This document shows positions 24,418 to 35,390 of a stretch of 64,000 bases of DNA, piece after piece. Position numbers and translations under genes: made by a program. Source of the stretch: Sphingobacterium athyrii (GTDB taxonomy: Bacteria; Bacteroidota; Bacteroidia; Sphingobacteriales; Sphingobacteriaceae); the NCBI RefSeq assembly GCF_003071065.1, contig NZ_QCXX01000003.1, positions 326,687-390,686 of the forward strand. Reading direction: 5' to 3'. Position 1 is the stretch's first letter. Each line of letters begins with the position of its first letter. The notes below the pieces were generated by a model. The model searched no databases. It was not told where the DNA came from and saw only the letters and a program-made list of their open reading frames with translations.

Positions 24418-26412
24418 ATGAAATTATTTATTTTGCCATTTGTATGGCTATGTTTTGTCGCATGCGACAAAATAACACCTTCAAAAGAAGAAGCTGCGTT
24501 GTTGAAATCAGAAAACCACAGCACGCGCGCCAGTTTAAGTACAGCAGTAACAACCTATCCTTTGCCCAGCAGTCTGCCAAATCAGTATAGATCCGCGGCC
24601 TATACAGTCAGCGCGGGCGGGAATGCAATCGGCCTCTATCATGCTGGAAATAACAGTTGGGGAAATAGTGTAAGTTATGGTTACTTCGATTTCAGCGGCA
24701 CAGTTTCGGTATCAATCACTCCCTCCAGCGGCTTTAGTACATTCAAATTAGTTCCTGCGTCATTAGGCATCACAGGGGTGAGATCCGGCAACACAATTAC
24801 TTTCACCCTCTCTCAGCCGACCAATATATCACTGGTATTGGACAACAACTACCAGGGAAAGGTGCTGCATTTATTTGCACAGGAGCTGGAAAGTAATATT
24901 CCATCTACCACCGACCCGAATGTACTGTATTATGCTCCGGGATATTACGATCTGAGCTCGCAGCCACCGTTGACCTTGAGTTCCGGAAAAACATTATATA
25001 TCGCCGGCGGAGCAGTTATTAGAGGAAGAGTAAAAATAGATAATGCATCAAATGTGACAATAAGGGGTAGGGGCATTCTGCTTAACGATTACAACAGTCC
25101 GACAGATGATATTGCCCTAGCATTAGGGACAGTAAGTAACTCAACTGTGAAAGATATCATTGTCAATCGAAACATCGGAAGCTGGACTGCTGCCATGCAT
25201 AATTGTTCATTCGTCAACGTATCAAATTATAAGGCTGTCAGCCCATATTTTGCCAGTTCCGATGGGTTCAATATCAATAGCAGCCACGATATTACTTTTG
25301 ATAAATCCTTTATCCATTCTGCTGATGATGCAGTTGCCATCAAAGGAATGTCGGATCAAATTCCGGCCAATTCCCTACCTGTATACAATATTATCTATAA
25401 AAATGCGCAATTGTGGGCTGACGCAAATAATACAATCGGTATCGGTGCGGAGACACGTGCGGCCTATTTTCAGAACATTAAGTTTCAAAACATCGATATT
25501 TTATACAATTACGACGACAAAAATCATCCAGATGTGCTTCCTGATCGCTCCGCCATCAATATTTTTGCCCTACATGGCACCTATTTTAATGATATAACCT
25601 TTGAAGACATCCGTGTGGAAAAAGCAAAACGATTAATAAATGTACAGATGGATGAAACATTTTATTTCGGTTCATTGACAGGAAACTGGAGCTGGCCCGG
25701 AGCAATGACAAACATTCTCTATAAGAATATTACATCTACCTCCGGAGGCAGCAACGAAGTTAAGCTGGTTGGCTGGAATGATAGCCATCGCATCGAAGGA
25801 GTAACCTTCGAGAATGTGAAGATAAATGGCAATTATATAAAGGATTTTAAGGATAGTCATCTGACGCTGAATCAGTATGCAAATGCGGTCAAGATCATCA
25901 GTCCATCGGGTACAGTTAATAGTGATGTATATAATGCATCGACCGATTTTTCCACTGCACAGGGAACACGCAGATGGTATTATAAATACTGGCAAGCTGG
26001 TATAGGTACAAGTTTGATGAGCTGGAATCCGGACGGATCCAATCATTGGCGCGGTTCGGGTAGCTATGACGCCATATGGAATGGTGGCGGTAACATCTAT
26101 ATTCATCCCGATAATAGCCAGCCGATACTCGCATGGAATGCGCCAAAATCTGGTACCGTAAAAATTACTGGTCTGGTTCGTAAAAATGATACCGGGGGCG
26201 GGGATGGCGTCAACGTGAGTATTTGGAAAAATAATGCAATGATCTGGCCATCCGGCAGCTGGCAAACGATTGTTTACAACAATACCACTGGATTTTGGCA
26301 TGATATCAATGTGCCTGTCACTTTTGGAGACGAATTATCCTTCCGTGTGGACCAACGTTCCAATTCGGGCTGGGATACTACATATTGGAATCCAGAAATT
26401 GCTTATCAATAA
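24418..26412 (+). CDS. Secreted beta-helix glycoside hydrolase, GH28/GH49-like, with C-terminal binding domain
   Basis: 664 aa. Lipoprotein signal 'FVWLCFVACDKITP'. Residues about 50-160 form a beta-sandwich N-domain; 'TLYIAGGAVIRGRVKID' opens a right-handed beta-helix. 'SSDGFNINSSHDITFD' and 'IHSADDAVAIKG' carry the paired Asp residues of clan GH-N enzymes (polygalacturonase/dextranase type). The last about 150 residues ('YDAIWNGGGNIYIHPDNSQP', 'NDTGGGDGVNVSIWKNN') resemble jelly-roll modules found at the end of surface polysaccharidases. It probably cleaves the target glycan at the cell surface. Exact GH family and substrate are not certain. It converges on the HTCS gene through a shared terminator. 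Confidence 0.75.
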   Translation: MKLFILPFVWLCFVACDKITPSKEEAALLKSENHSTRASLSTAVTTYPLPSSLPNQYRSAAYTVSAGGNAIGLYHAGNNSWGNSVSYGYFDFSGTVSVSITPSSGFSTFKLVPASLGITGVRSGNTITFTLSQPTNISLVLDNNYQGKVLHLFAQELESNIPSTTDPNVLYYAPGYYDLSSQPPLTLSSGKTLYIAGGAVIRGRVKIDNASNVTIRGRGILLNDYNSPTDDIALALGTVSNSTVKDIIVNRNIGSWTAAMHNCSFVNVSNYKAVSPYFASSDGFNINSSHDITFDKSFIHSADDAVAIKGMSDQIPANSLPVYNIIYKNAQLWADANNTIGIGAETRAAYFQNIKFQNIDILYNYDDKNHPDVLPDRSAINIFALHGTYFNDITFEDIRVEKAKRLINVQMDETFYFGSLTGNWSWPGAMTNILYKNITSTSGGSNEVKLVGWNDSHRIEGVTFENVKINGNYIKDFKDSHLTLNQYANAVKIISPSGTVNSDVYNASTDFSTAQGTRRWYYKYWQAGIGTSLMSWNPDGSNHWRGSGSYDAIWNGGGNIYIHPDNSQPILAWNAPKSGTVKITGLVRKNDTGGGDGVNVSIWKNNAMIWPSGSWQTIVYNNTTGFWHDINVPVTFGDELSFRVDQRSNSGWDTTYWNPEIAYQ

Positions 26413-26421
26413 GCATTTGTG

Positions 26422-26456
26422 CTATCCATTTCAATCCTTGGTATTGAAATGGATAG
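26422..26456. terminator. Bidirectional terminator between convergent genes
   Basis: A perfect 14-bp inverted repeat (CTATCCATTTCAAT / ATTGAAATGGATAG) around a 7-nt loop, located between the stop of the beta-helix gene (26412) and the stop of the HTCS gene (26460). Its location suits termination of both transcripts; there is no long T-run. Confidence 0.7.
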
Positions 26457-26459
26457 TGA

Positions 26460-29400
26460 TTATTTAGCCTTTCTATATTGGCTTGGCGTTATACCGAAGA
26501 AATCTTTAAATTGTTTGCTGAAATAGTTTGCATTGGAATAGCCTAACTTATATGCAATTTCAGAAATGCTAAAAGATGGGTCTTTTAATAAGGTTTTAGC
26601 ATAATCAAGTTTGACTTTAATAATGAAATCAGTAGGAGTGAGATCTGTTATTTTTTTCAGCATTAGATACAATTGGGTTCTGCTAATGCGCATTTCTTGC
26701 GCTAGTTGATGGACTGAAAAATTATTCTCCGCGATGTTTCTAACGATAATCTCCTGAACTTTTAAAATAAAAGTTTCCTCCTGTGAGTTTGCTTCTTCTT
26801 TAATTCGTAAAGGCTCCGCCTGACTGTAGTAATGGCGTAGCGTAGCTTTATTTTTTAATAAACTACCCATTTTAGCCAGTAGCTCCTGCGTGCTGAAGGG
26901 TTTATTGATATAGCCATTTGCGGCTAATTCATAACTTTTGATTTTATTGGCAATCGTATCATAAGAAGTCATTAGGATAATCGGGATGTGTTTGGTCTTC
27001 GGGTTACTTTTCAAATGCTTGCATAATTCATATCCATCCATGATAGGCATCATAATATCGCTGATCACCATGTCGATCGGATTATTTCGAATGTATTCTA
27101 AAGCTTCTTGTCCATTGTGAGCGATGATGACATGGTAGGATTCCAGTAATTTATTTTTAAATAGTTCTGCCAGATCAGTATGATCTTCTACCAGAAGAAT
27201 TTTATGCGTATTGCCTTCCGACGGAACATCAAATCTTATTTGGCTGTTATCAGTGTAAATCACGTCGTCTATGAGTTCCATTGTTGCATGTAATTCGAGA
27301 TCTGGGTCATCCGGAAGCTCGGACGCAAAATTATCCACCGGTATAGTTAGTGTAAATTGTGTTCCATCTTCAATACTGCTATTCACATCAATTTGTGCGT
27401 TTATACGTTTGGTGAGTCCTATGACCAACGCTAGACCAATACCGTTATTATCGTAATAATCGCCCGTAGACTTTTGTCTGAAATAAGGTTCAAATATTTT
27501 TTCAATCTGTTCTTGTGGTATATAGCTACCCGTGTTACTTACATGAATAACAACTTCATTGCTGCCTGTGGAAGCAGCCAATACCAGTAGTATCCGACCA
27601 CCCACCTCACAGTTTTTAAACGCATTGCTCAGCAAGTTGCTGATTATTTTTTCCAGTTTGTCAAAGTCGAGGTCGACATTTACTTCCGTCAATGGGTGAT
27701 CAAATCGATATTCAATATGTTTACGATCAAATAAAGGAGCAAACATCGAAAAGATATTTTGACAAAATGAGACCAGGTCTCCATTCATGGTATTTAATGG
27801 CATATTGCTGCTTTCAATCTCCCTAAATTCCATCAATTGACTTATCAGGAACGTGAGCCGTTTAATATTCTTTTGGGAGATTTCATATTCCTTGATGTTT
27901 TCAATCTTATTATTTGAGAAAAGATCTTCCTGTATCGCCATAATAATGGCTAATGGAGTCTTAAGTTCATGGGACATGTAGGTGAAAAAATCAAGCTTAC
28001 TTTTATTCAGTTCCTCTAATTTAGACTTTTCTACTTCAGCCAGTTTTATCTTCAAGATTTTCAAATGTCGTCTTTTTAAGAACTTTCTAAATAGGATGAG
28101 CGCCACAATCACCAATGCCCCATATACGCAGAGCATAATATTGCTCAGCAGGAAATGGGGTTTGATTTTGATCAGCAATTTTTTTGTCGCAATGATATTA
28201 TTGTTCAGATCAACTAACTTAATATGTAGTTCGTAATTTTTTGATTTCAAGGAAGTAAAAGTTATTGTTCCTGAAGCTTTCGAAAGTTCATACCAACGCT
28301 TATCAATGTCTTTTAAAGTATAAAATATGCGATAGTTTTCGCGGCTTTGCGGATCGAAATTTACTTGGTTCACCTCAATCGAAATCATATTTTGATCATA
28401 AGGCAGCACGATCTCATTCGTGTGATCAATACCTTTTTCAAAATACTTTTTGTTTCTGAGTTGGCTGATATTAAATATTTTAAAATCAGAAAAGTAGAGT
28501 AAGGGTTTATGTGCAGGAAGAGGATCAAGCTGTGGCGCCTTAAAAAAACATATTCCATCAACAGATCCAAAATATAAGGTATCATTGTAATAATAGGCGG
28601 AACGCTCGTTAAACCAAGACGTGTTTAACCCCCAGCTGACATTGAAATTCTTAATGGACCGGTCGGTATCAATACAGTATAAACCATTTGTTGTTGATAG
28701 CCAATACCGCTTGGAATTGTCTTTCTTGATGCCATGTATTTGAATATTTATTTTTCCTCGACCGGGATAAGGCAGTAGATGACCATTGCTATCAATAAAA
28801 TAAAGATAGTTTTGCTTTGTTCCCAAAAGAACATTTTCTCCATCAAGGAGCATGGAGAGGAATTGTACCCTATTTCCCTTATCAAGTTCTTTCTTATATA
28901 TTTTAGTTGTCTTTTTGCTCCAGTCATAACATATGATCTCATCGAGGCAGCAAATCCATATTAAATTATTGTTTACCGCGATATCATTGATCGTCGAGGT
29001 CGTTTTAATTAGGGTTGTAAAATTATCTTTATGGCGATCATATATGCTTACAAAACCATCTGTCCCCACAAGTAGATAATCCTGGTTGAAGTTTCGGATG
29101 GAGAATATTCTATTATTTGGCAGGGATGATGCTTTGTTCTTATCATATTGGTAATGCTTGATTTTGTTGCCCTGATCAGCTAGGCAGTACAGACCGTTTG
29201 ATTCTGACCCAGCCCAAATATTGCCCTGAGCATCTCCTTCCAGTGATATGATATTATCACTGATGTTGCTATTTTTCTGATTGAACCTTTTTATTATCTG
29301 CGATTGCCCATTGTATACATTTATCCCGATGGCGTTGGTTGCCACCCAAAGCTGTTTTTTAGACGACATGAGTATATTGTTTATCACAATCCCACGGGCT

Positions 29401-30425
29401 CTTTCCGGATTGGTGACATGTAAAAAATCTAGCCAAGAGTCATTTTTTGAAAGACAGAATGCTCCATTAAAATAAGTCCCCAATATCATGTCATCGAGCT
29501 TACTTTTGTAGATCGCACAGACAGTTGAATTAAGCTCATTGTCAAAGTTCTCTATTAACATCCGATACTCTGTATACTGGTTGATATAGTCAAATACGGC
29601 CACGCCTTTGTTATGTCCTATCCAAAGTCTGCCCTCTGCATCTTCGGCAATACTGCATACATTTTGGATCTGTGTGGGCTGCGGTAGCTGTGCCTTAAAT
29701 TTATTTTGAATAGGATCGAAGCGCAGGATACCATGCCTTTTGGTTCCTACCCAGGTCAGATTTTTACTATCACAGTACAGAGAGGTAATCAGCACATCCC
29801 TGTCATAGCTTTCCGCGAAATTAAAACTGGCTAAAACATTCCCTTTTTTGTCACATTTGGCAACGGTGGTGAAAGTAGCTCCCCATAGGTTACCTTGATT
29901 ATCTACCTGAATCCTATTAAAGTATACATTGTTATTGAGCACAGTAATCTTTTGTTCAGCCCATTTATATAACGTATTGTTGCATAGTATTACAACGCCA
30001 TCTATCGTCAAGGCCAAGGCTTTCGACGTATTATGCAATTCGGTTTTGATCAATAGCCTATATTTGTTGGTGCTGAAATCATATCCATATATGCCATTAT
30101 CCGCAGCAATGATCATTTGCTGTTTGAATGATTTAATTTCGATGATTTTACCCGGTTGAAAGATTGAGTCGCTAATGGACTTTGGATTGTCCATGACGTG
30201 GGCGCCATCATATAGGTTAATGCCATCACTCGTTCCGATCCAGATACGTCCTATGGGGTCTTCAGCGATTGCGGTTACCCGATTTGAGAGAAGGCCATTT
30301 TCTTGTGTGAGCTTATTATATTTTCTGATATGCTGTGCCTCCAGTGATAGACAGGTAAACAGTAGATAACAAAATATGAAAAACGTTTTTTGAGTCATTT
30401 TCTTTAGGCTTTGCTTATTCATCAA
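26460..30425 (-). CDS. Hybrid two-component system sensor/regulator (HTCS)
   Basis: 1321 aa in one polypeptide. The signal/TM start is followed by periplasmic two-component propeller repeats ('AIAEDPIGRIWIGTSDGINL', 'SIAEDAEGRLWIGHNKGVAV') to about residue 700, a Y_Y_Y beta-sandwich and a TM near 785 ('MLCVYGALVIVALILF'). Then come HisKA 'YMSHELKTPLAIIM', HATPase 'NGIGLALVIGLTKRI', receiver 'DMVISDIMMPIMDGYEL' (phospho-acceptor Asp) and AraC-type HTH 'SISEIAYKLGYSNANYFSKQ'. HTCS proteins sense oligosaccharides in the periplasm and activate the adjacent PUL. It sits divergently from SusC with a 211-bp spacer. Confidence 0.95.
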   Translation of the reverse strand: MMNKQSLKKMTQKTFFIFCYLLFTCLSLEAQHIRKYNKLTQENGLLSNRVTAIAEDPIGRIWIGTSDGINLYDGAHVMDNPKSISDSIFQPGKIIEIKSFKQQMIIAADNGIYGYDFSTNKYRLLIKTELHNTSKALALTIDGVVILCNNTLYKWAEQKITVLNNNVYFNRIQVDNQGNLWGATFTTVAKCDKKGNVLASFNFAESYDRDVLITSLYCDSKNLTWVGTKRHGILRFDPIQNKFKAQLPQPTQIQNVCSIAEDAEGRLWIGHNKGVAVFDYINQYTEYRMLIENFDNELNSTVCAIYKSKLDDMILGTYFNGAFCLSKNDSWLDFLHVTNPERARGIVINNILMSSKKQLWVATNAIGINVYNGQSQIIKRFNQKNSNISDNIISLEGDAQGNIWAGSESNGLYCLADQGNKIKHYQYDKNKASSLPNNRIFSIRNFNQDYLLVGTDGFVSIYDRHKDNFTTLIKTTSTINDIAVNNNLIWICCLDEIICYDWSKKTTKIYKKELDKGNRVQFLSMLLDGENVLLGTKQNYLYFIDSNGHLLPYPGRGKINIQIHGIKKDNSKRYWLSTTNGLYCIDTDRSIKNFNVSWGLNTSWFNERSAYYYNDTLYFGSVDGICFFKAPQLDPLPAHKPLLYFSDFKIFNISQLRNKKYFEKGIDHTNEIVLPYDQNMISIEVNQVNFDPQSRENYRIFYTLKDIDKRWYELSKASGTITFTSLKSKNYELHIKLVDLNNNIIATKKLLIKIKPHFLLSNIMLCVYGALVIVALILFRKFLKRRHLKILKIKLAEVEKSKLEELNKSKLDFFTYMSHELKTPLAIIMAIQEDLFSNNKIENIKEYEISQKNIKRLTFLISQLMEFREIESSNMPLNTMNGDLVSFCQNIFSMFAPLFDRKHIEYRFDHPLTEVNVDLDFDKLEKIISNLLSNAFKNCEVGGRILLVLAASTGSNEVVIHVSNTGSYIPQEQIEKIFEPYFRQKSTGDYYDNNGIGLALVIGLTKRINAQIDVNSSIEDGTQFTLTIPVDNFASELPDDPDLELHATMELIDDVIYTDNSQIRFDVPSEGNTHKILLVEDHTDLAELFKNKLLESYHVIIAHNGQEALEYIRNNPIDMVISDIMMPIMDGYELCKHLKSNPKTKHIPIILMTSYDTIANKIKSYELAANGYINKPFSTQELLAKMGSLLKNKATLRHYYSQAEPLRIKEEANSQEETFILKVQEIIVRNIAENNFSVHQLAQEMRISRTQLYLMLKKITDLTPTDFIIKVKLDYAKTLLKDPSFSISEIAYKLGYSNANYFSKQFKDFFGITPSQYRKAK

Positions 30426-30636
30426 ATAAACAACTATATATAGATTATTAAATATAATATCGTTTATTTAATTGTAATATCGTTCAGCTTCTTAAAAAAA
30501 AATGATGAAAAATTAAATTCATCCATATTTAAACCATATTATCTTTTTTAGTTAGAATAACTCCTTATTTTCGGGACGAAGTTGCAGATCACCTTGTTCT
30601 GCGGCACATGTAACCAATTACCAAATTTAGGAAGAG

Positions 30637-33600
30637 ATGAACCGAAAAAAGTTAAACCATAATGTGCTCTATTTTCTCGTTGTTTTTCTATTAGAGCCAC
30701 CTGCCGTTCATGCGGCGTGGAGAGCGAAAGCAATTTCTGTGGATCGCTATTGCGAACAGGAAATCCGCAGCGGACGTGTCATGGACCAGCAGGGAGCTCC
30801 ACTTGCTGGTGCTAATATTAAGATAACGGGAACGCAGATAGGTACCAAGACCGATAGTGAGGGACGGTTTAGTATCAACGTTGGTTCTGGACAGAGCCTG
30901 CAAGTTTCATTTTTGGGTTATAAACAGACTGTTGTCCAGGTCGAATCTGGGATGGGCGAACTGATGATCAAACTTGAGCAGGACAGTTTTGGACTGCAGG
31001 ATGTTGTTGTCGTAGGATTTGGAAAGCAAAAGAAAGTAAATCTCACGGGAGCAGTTACCTCCGTTTCCATGACTGATATAGAAAGCCGTCCCATTACCAA
31101 CGCTTCCATGGCGTTAGCTGGAAAAGTGGCCGGACTACAGGTTACGCAAAATTCAGGACAGCCCGGTGCTGACGGCGGCACCCTAACGATCCGTGGTATC
31201 GGTACATTGAACAATGCGTCGCCCTTAGTCGTCATAGATGGGTTTGAAGCAGCAATTAACGATGTAGATCCCAAAGATATCGCCTCCATATCCGTACTAA
31301 AAGACGCTGCATCGGCATCGATATATGGCAATAAAGCCGCTAATGGTGTTATTTTGATTACGACAAAAAGAGGGCAGGAAGGAAAACTGAAAATAAAATA
31401 TGATGGATATGCCGCAGTTCAACAAGTTACGCGGTATCCAGAATTGTTGAATTCCTATGATTATCTAACGCTACTGAATGAAGCGAAAATAAATTCAGGT
31501 TTCCAGCCGCAGTATGATGATGAATACATAAGCCATTATAAAGAGATCAAGGATCCAGTACGCTATAGGGATTACAATTGGGCAGATTTTTATTTTAAGC
31601 CTGCATTACAGCAAAACCATTATTTGCAGCTTAGTGGCGGTAAGGAAAATATTGTTTATGCCATTTCCGCAGGATACCTCAGTCAAAAAGGTATTGTTGA
31701 GGGTACGAATTATGATAGATATAATTTCCGATTCAATACCCAGCATTCATTTTTAAACAATAAAGCACATTTGGGCCTTACTGTCTCGGGATATATCGGT
31801 AAGTCAAAGGACCTGATCGAAGGGGCTGGGGCGACGATTGCCCGAATTACCCAAATGGCACCATTTGTCGTTCCAAAGATAGAAGGGTACGGATGGACAG
31901 ACTGGTTCTATAGCGATGCGATTAAAGAAGCAGGAGGAGGGCAGACCTTCGACAATAGCAATTTGAATACAATCGCCAATTTGACCATTAATCTAACACC
32001 GCGGCTGACTTTTGAAAGTGCGCTGAGCTATGTGACCAACAACGACCGGCAGCTATCCTATGCGCCAAATGTAGATCTATTTCTGGTTACTAGGGCAGCC
32101 GACGGAACCAGCATCATTGGAAAAAACAATTCCAGAGAATCTTCCATCAGCAAAAGCTCAAATAAATATGGTACTATTTCCAGCTGGGCAAACCTTAGTT
32201 ATGCCTATGACTTAGCAAAAGATCATCATTTTAAAGCGCTGGCAGGTTTTCAGCAATTTCAATGGAAAGGCAATTATTTCCAGACATCAATCAAGCGGCT
32301 GTCCGCCAATTTGCCTTACTTTAGTGTGGGTGACCCCTCCTCTGCCAAAAATAGTGATTGGGGAAGCAAGGAAACCTCCATAGGTTTTTTTGGCAGGTTG
32401 AATTACGACTATAAGGGTAAATATCTATTTGAGGGCAACTTGCGGTACGATGGCGCCTCGAAATTTGCGCGAGGCCACAAATGGGGTACATTTCCTTCTT
32501 TTTCTGCCGGATGGCGCCTATCTCAAGAACGTTTTTTCAAGGGACTTACTTTTGTTCAGGATCTAAAGATAAGGGGATCTTGGGGGATCCTGGGCAACCA
32601 AAATATCGGCAACCCCTATGCTGGTGCTGATATATTAGCGTTAGGAGGAAGGCAGAACAACTATATTTTTAACAATCTCGACAACGTAGGCGCAGCCGTT
32701 TCGGTGATCGCCAATAAGGGGCTTACTTGGGAACAGACGACACAGACTAATATCGGTCTTGACCTACAGATCTTCAAGGATTTTAACATAACAGCAGATT
32801 ATTATATTAAGAATACAAGCGGTATTCTGCTACAGTTACCTATTTCCAGCACTTTTGGTTTTACAGATGTTCCCTTCCAGAATGCAGGAAAAATGCGCAA
32901 CAAAGGACTGGAGCTGGCATTGGGATACCATAAAAAAGTCAATGAATGGCTCTTCAAGGCAAATGTTGCTGTAGCCCACAATCGAAATCGTGTGACTGAC
33001 CTGAAGGGAATGAGCCCGATCATTTACGATGGCGCTATATTAAAAGAAGGCGTAGAGTCCACTTCGTTATTTGGATACGATACCGAAGGTATATACCAGA
33101 GTGAAGGGGAGATACAACAGCATCTCCGTACTTTCGATGGAGATGGACACTCCCTATTAAATTCTTACGCAGGCCTGCGGGCCCAACCCGGAGATGTCAG
33201 GTTGAAGGATCAGAATGGTGACCGGATTATCAATGATAAGGATAAGGTCGTATTGGGACATACCGCTCCTGATTATGTGTTTTCTGCGGACCTGAATGTT
33301 CAATACAAGGGATTTGAGCTGCGCGCTCTTCTGGAGGGCACATCTGGTGGCAAAGGATGGAGTGCAGGGCAGTTGGTTACACCATTCTTTAATGGCGGAT
33401 ATAATGGCGCCAGCTGGCTTATAGATAGATGGACGCCTGAACGGCCCAATAATACCTATCAGCGTGTCTATTTTGACAATCAGCGCAGCAATCTAAAGTC
33501 TAGTTATTTCGTAGAAGACCTCTCATACCTTCGGGTCAAGAATCTCGAACTGAGTTATAACCTCGCTGACCAACTACTTCGTAGGCTCTCTATCCAAGGA

Positions 33601-33753
33601 TGCAGAGTTTTTATCAGCGGACAAAATTTGCTGACGTTGACAAAGTATAAAGGCTTTGACCCAGAAGCTTCGGGCAATCCCAGAGAGGGGACAAGAATTG
33701 GAAACTATCCGCAAGTGAAAACCTACACCGTTGGCGTGAATTTGACATTCTAA
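30637..33753 (+). CDS. SusC/RagA-family TonB-linked outer-membrane protein
   Basis: 1038 aa. N-terminal signal, then a carboxypeptidase-regulatory-like domain ('GRVMDQQGAPLAGANIKI', 'LQVSFLGYKQTVVQVES'), the SusC signature 'LQDVVVVGFGKQKKVNLTG', a plug domain with 'LTIRGIGTLNNASPLVVIDG' and 'ISVLKDAASASIYGNKAANG', and a 22-strand barrel ending 'VGVNLTF' with a terminal Phe. It imports oligosaccharides across the outer membrane with SusD as lid, powered by TonB. It starts the PUL operon; SusD follows after 10 bp. The start follows a region likely holding the HTCS-controlled promoter, though I could not delimit it. Confidence 0.95.
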   Translation: MNRKKLNHNVLYFLVVFLLEPPAVHAAWRAKAISVDRYCEQEIRSGRVMDQQGAPLAGANIKITGTQIGTKTDSEGRFSINVGSGQSLQVSFLGYKQTVVQVESGMGELMIKLEQDSFGLQDVVVVGFGKQKKVNLTGAVTSVSMTDIESRPITNASMALAGKVAGLQVTQNSGQPGADGGTLTIRGIGTLNNASPLVVIDGFEAAINDVDPKDIASISVLKDAASASIYGNKAANGVILITTKRGQEGKLKIKYDGYAAVQQVTRYPELLNSYDYLTLLNEAKINSGFQPQYDDEYISHYKEIKDPVRYRDYNWADFYFKPALQQNHYLQLSGGKENIVYAISAGYLSQKGIVEGTNYDRYNFRFNTQHSFLNNKAHLGLTVSGYIGKSKDLIEGAGATIARITQMAPFVVPKIEGYGWTDWFYSDAIKEAGGGQTFDNSNLNTIANLTINLTPRLTFESALSYVTNNDRQLSYAPNVDLFLVTRAADGTSIIGKNNSRESSISKSSNKYGTISSWANLSYAYDLAKDHHFKALAGFQQFQWKGNYFQTSIKRLSANLPYFSVGDPSSAKNSDWGSKETSIGFFGRLNYDYKGKYLFEGNLRYDGASKFARGHKWGTFPSFSAGWRLSQERFFKGLTFVQDLKIRGSWGILGNQNIGNPYAGADILALGGRQNNYIFNNLDNVGAAVSVIANKGLTWEQTTQTNIGLDLQIFKDFNITADYYIKNTSGILLQLPISSTFGFTDVPFQNAGKMRNKGLELALGYHKKVNEWLFKANVAVAHNRNRVTDLKGMSPIIYDGAILKEGVESTSLFGYDTEGIYQSEGEIQQHLRTFDGDGHSLLNSYAGLRAQPGDVRLKDQNGDRIINDKDKVVLGHTAPDYVFSADLNVQYKGFELRALLEGTSGGKGWSAGQLVTPFFNGGYNGASWLIDRWTPERPNNTYQRVYFDNQRSNLKSSYFVEDLSYLRVKNLELSYNLADQLLRRLSIQGCRVFISGQNLLTLTKYKGFDPEASGNPREGTRIGNYPQVKTYTVGVNLTF

Positions 33754-33763
33754 ACTAATCGAC

Positions 33764-35362
33764 ATGAACTCAAAACTATTGCTTTATACATTTATTATTT
33801 CAGGAATGCTATCCGCTTCCTGCCAAAGTTATCTGGATACGGTTCCCGAAGACAAAGTAACCCCTGAAAGCTTTCTGACAGGAGTAGAGCAAGCTAACAC
33901 GCTATTAAACGGAGTATACAATCAATTGTACTATGACAGTCCTGATAAGATGGTTCCTTATGTCTACGACAATATGAGTGATAATTCCTTCAATTCGCAT
34001 TCTTGGGATCCAGCGCCACAATTTGCATCCGGTACACAGACGGGTGACAGTGATTTTACCTTGGTCAAATGGAAATATAACTTTAGAGGCATCTCACGTG
34101 CAAATTCATTGCTCAAAGGGCTCGCTGGCGCAGATGCGATCGCTAATTCGGACAAGGCTAAAATAAGTGCTGAAGCGCGTTTTTTAAGGGCGTACTATTA
34201 TTTTGATCTAGTCTGTTTTTATGGCGAGGTACCCATTTTGGACGAACAGACCGTTTTAAACAATCCCGAACGGGGCAAATTGGATGCGGTACTATCGTTT
34301 ATAAACAACGATCTTGATTATGCGATAGATCAGCTTCCGGTCGCATTAGGAGGAGAGCGTGCATCCAAAGGTGCAGCTTTGATGTTGAAACTTCGGGTGG
34401 CCGAATGGATGAATAAGCCCGAGCTTGTCATTTCCCTGGCCCAGCAGATACAAAAACTCGGTTATCAGCTGTATCCGAATTATTTTGAGCTTTTTCAGCC
34501 AGCGGGTATTGAGCAAAAAGATAACCCCGAGATTATCTTTAAAATAAACTACGCCAAAGATCTGCAGAGCAGCGAAGTCTCTAAAATTTTTGGGAATTGG
34601 AACAACTTTACGCCGACTCTCCAGATGGTTGATAGTTATTATACTACGAATGGATATCCAATCCGTGACATCCGTACCACCGATGGTGCATATATTGCAG
34701 GCGACCCTAGTTATAATAAAGACCGCCCTTTTGACAATCGTGATCCGCGGTTGCAGCTATCCATCGTTGTTCCCGGTTCCGAGTTTAGATTAGATGGCCA
34801 AGGTTGGTATCAGGCACATTACATACCTGCCAACTGGGATGTTGCCACATCTTTTACTGTCCGTAAATTTGTTGATCCCTATCTCAAGACACTGACCAAT
34901 GAAACCACAGACCGAATTGTGATGCGTTATGCAGAAGTGTTGCTTGCCTGGGCAGAGGCGGAAAACCAGCTCCATGGCCCTTCTGCTCAAGTTTACGAAC
35001 TGCTCGATAGAGTAAGATCACGTGTCGGGATGGTGAAAGTTTCAAAGGCCATGCCTAATATTTCCCAGGCCGTTATGACAGAGGTAATTCGCAATGAGAG
35101 ACGTGTAGAGTTTTTTGCGGAGGGGAGACGATGGTTTGATATCCGACGTTGGAAAATAGCTGAAGCCGTTATGGTCGATGCATTAGGTTATGATAAATCC
35201 AAGCTTTCCTGGTACTCGGATGGCAACATTACAACCTACTGGCAGTATATTCCTATTGTCGTTGACCGCAGGTCTTTTAATCCCAACAGGGATTATTTGT
35301 GGCCGATACCCAATGAAGAACTAAATGCTAACCCGAACATTAAACAGAACTCAGGATATTAA
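33764..35362 (+). CDS. SusD/RagB-family nutrient-binding lipoprotein
   Basis: 532 aa with lipobox 'SGMLSASCQSYLDTVP', the classic SusD start (C..yLd..P.d..t...f). Typical motifs: 'VEQANTLLNGVYNQLYYD', 'AEARFLRAYYYFDLVCFYG' (TPR-like helix) and 'EVIRNERRVEFFAEGRRWFD' near the C-terminus, ending 'LWPIPNEELNANPNIKQN'. It is surface-exposed, binds glycan and caps the SusC channel. 10 bp after susC, and the next gene follows 28 bp downstream of its stop. Confidence 0.95.
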   Translation: MNSKLLLYTFIISGMLSASCQSYLDTVPEDKVTPESFLTGVEQANTLLNGVYNQLYYDSPDKMVPYVYDNMSDNSFNSHSWDPAPQFASGTQTGDSDFTLVKWKYNFRGISRANSLLKGLAGADAIANSDKAKISAEARFLRAYYYFDLVCFYGEVPILDEQTVLNNPERGKLDAVLSFINNDLDYAIDQLPVALGGERASKGAALMLKLRVAEWMNKPELVISLAQQIQKLGYQLYPNYFELFQPAGIEQKDNPEIIFKINYAKDLQSSEVSKIFGNWNNFTPTLQMVDSYYTTNGYPIRDIRTTDGAYIAGDPSYNKDRPFDNRDPRLQLSIVVPGSEFRLDGQGWYQAHYIPANWDVATSFTVRKFVDPYLKTLTNETTDRIVMRYAEVLLAWAEAENQLHGPSAQVYELLDRVRSRVGMVKVSKAMPNISQAVMTEVIRNERRVEFFAEGRRWFDIRRWKIAEAVMVDALGYDKSKLSWYSDGNITTYWQYIPIVVDRRSFNPNRDYLWPIPNEELNANPNIKQNSGY

Positions 35363-35390
35363 TCATTCAAATATTGTAAAACTGAAACGA

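Noticed and set aside
25672-26301. 209-aa antisense ORF in the beta-helix gene
   Set aside because: Opposite strand of a clear enzyme; composition is typical of antisense translation.
26460-30425. Many shadow ORFs antisense to the HTCS gene
   Set aside because: They have no domain texture and lie entirely inside the well-supported HTCS reading frame.
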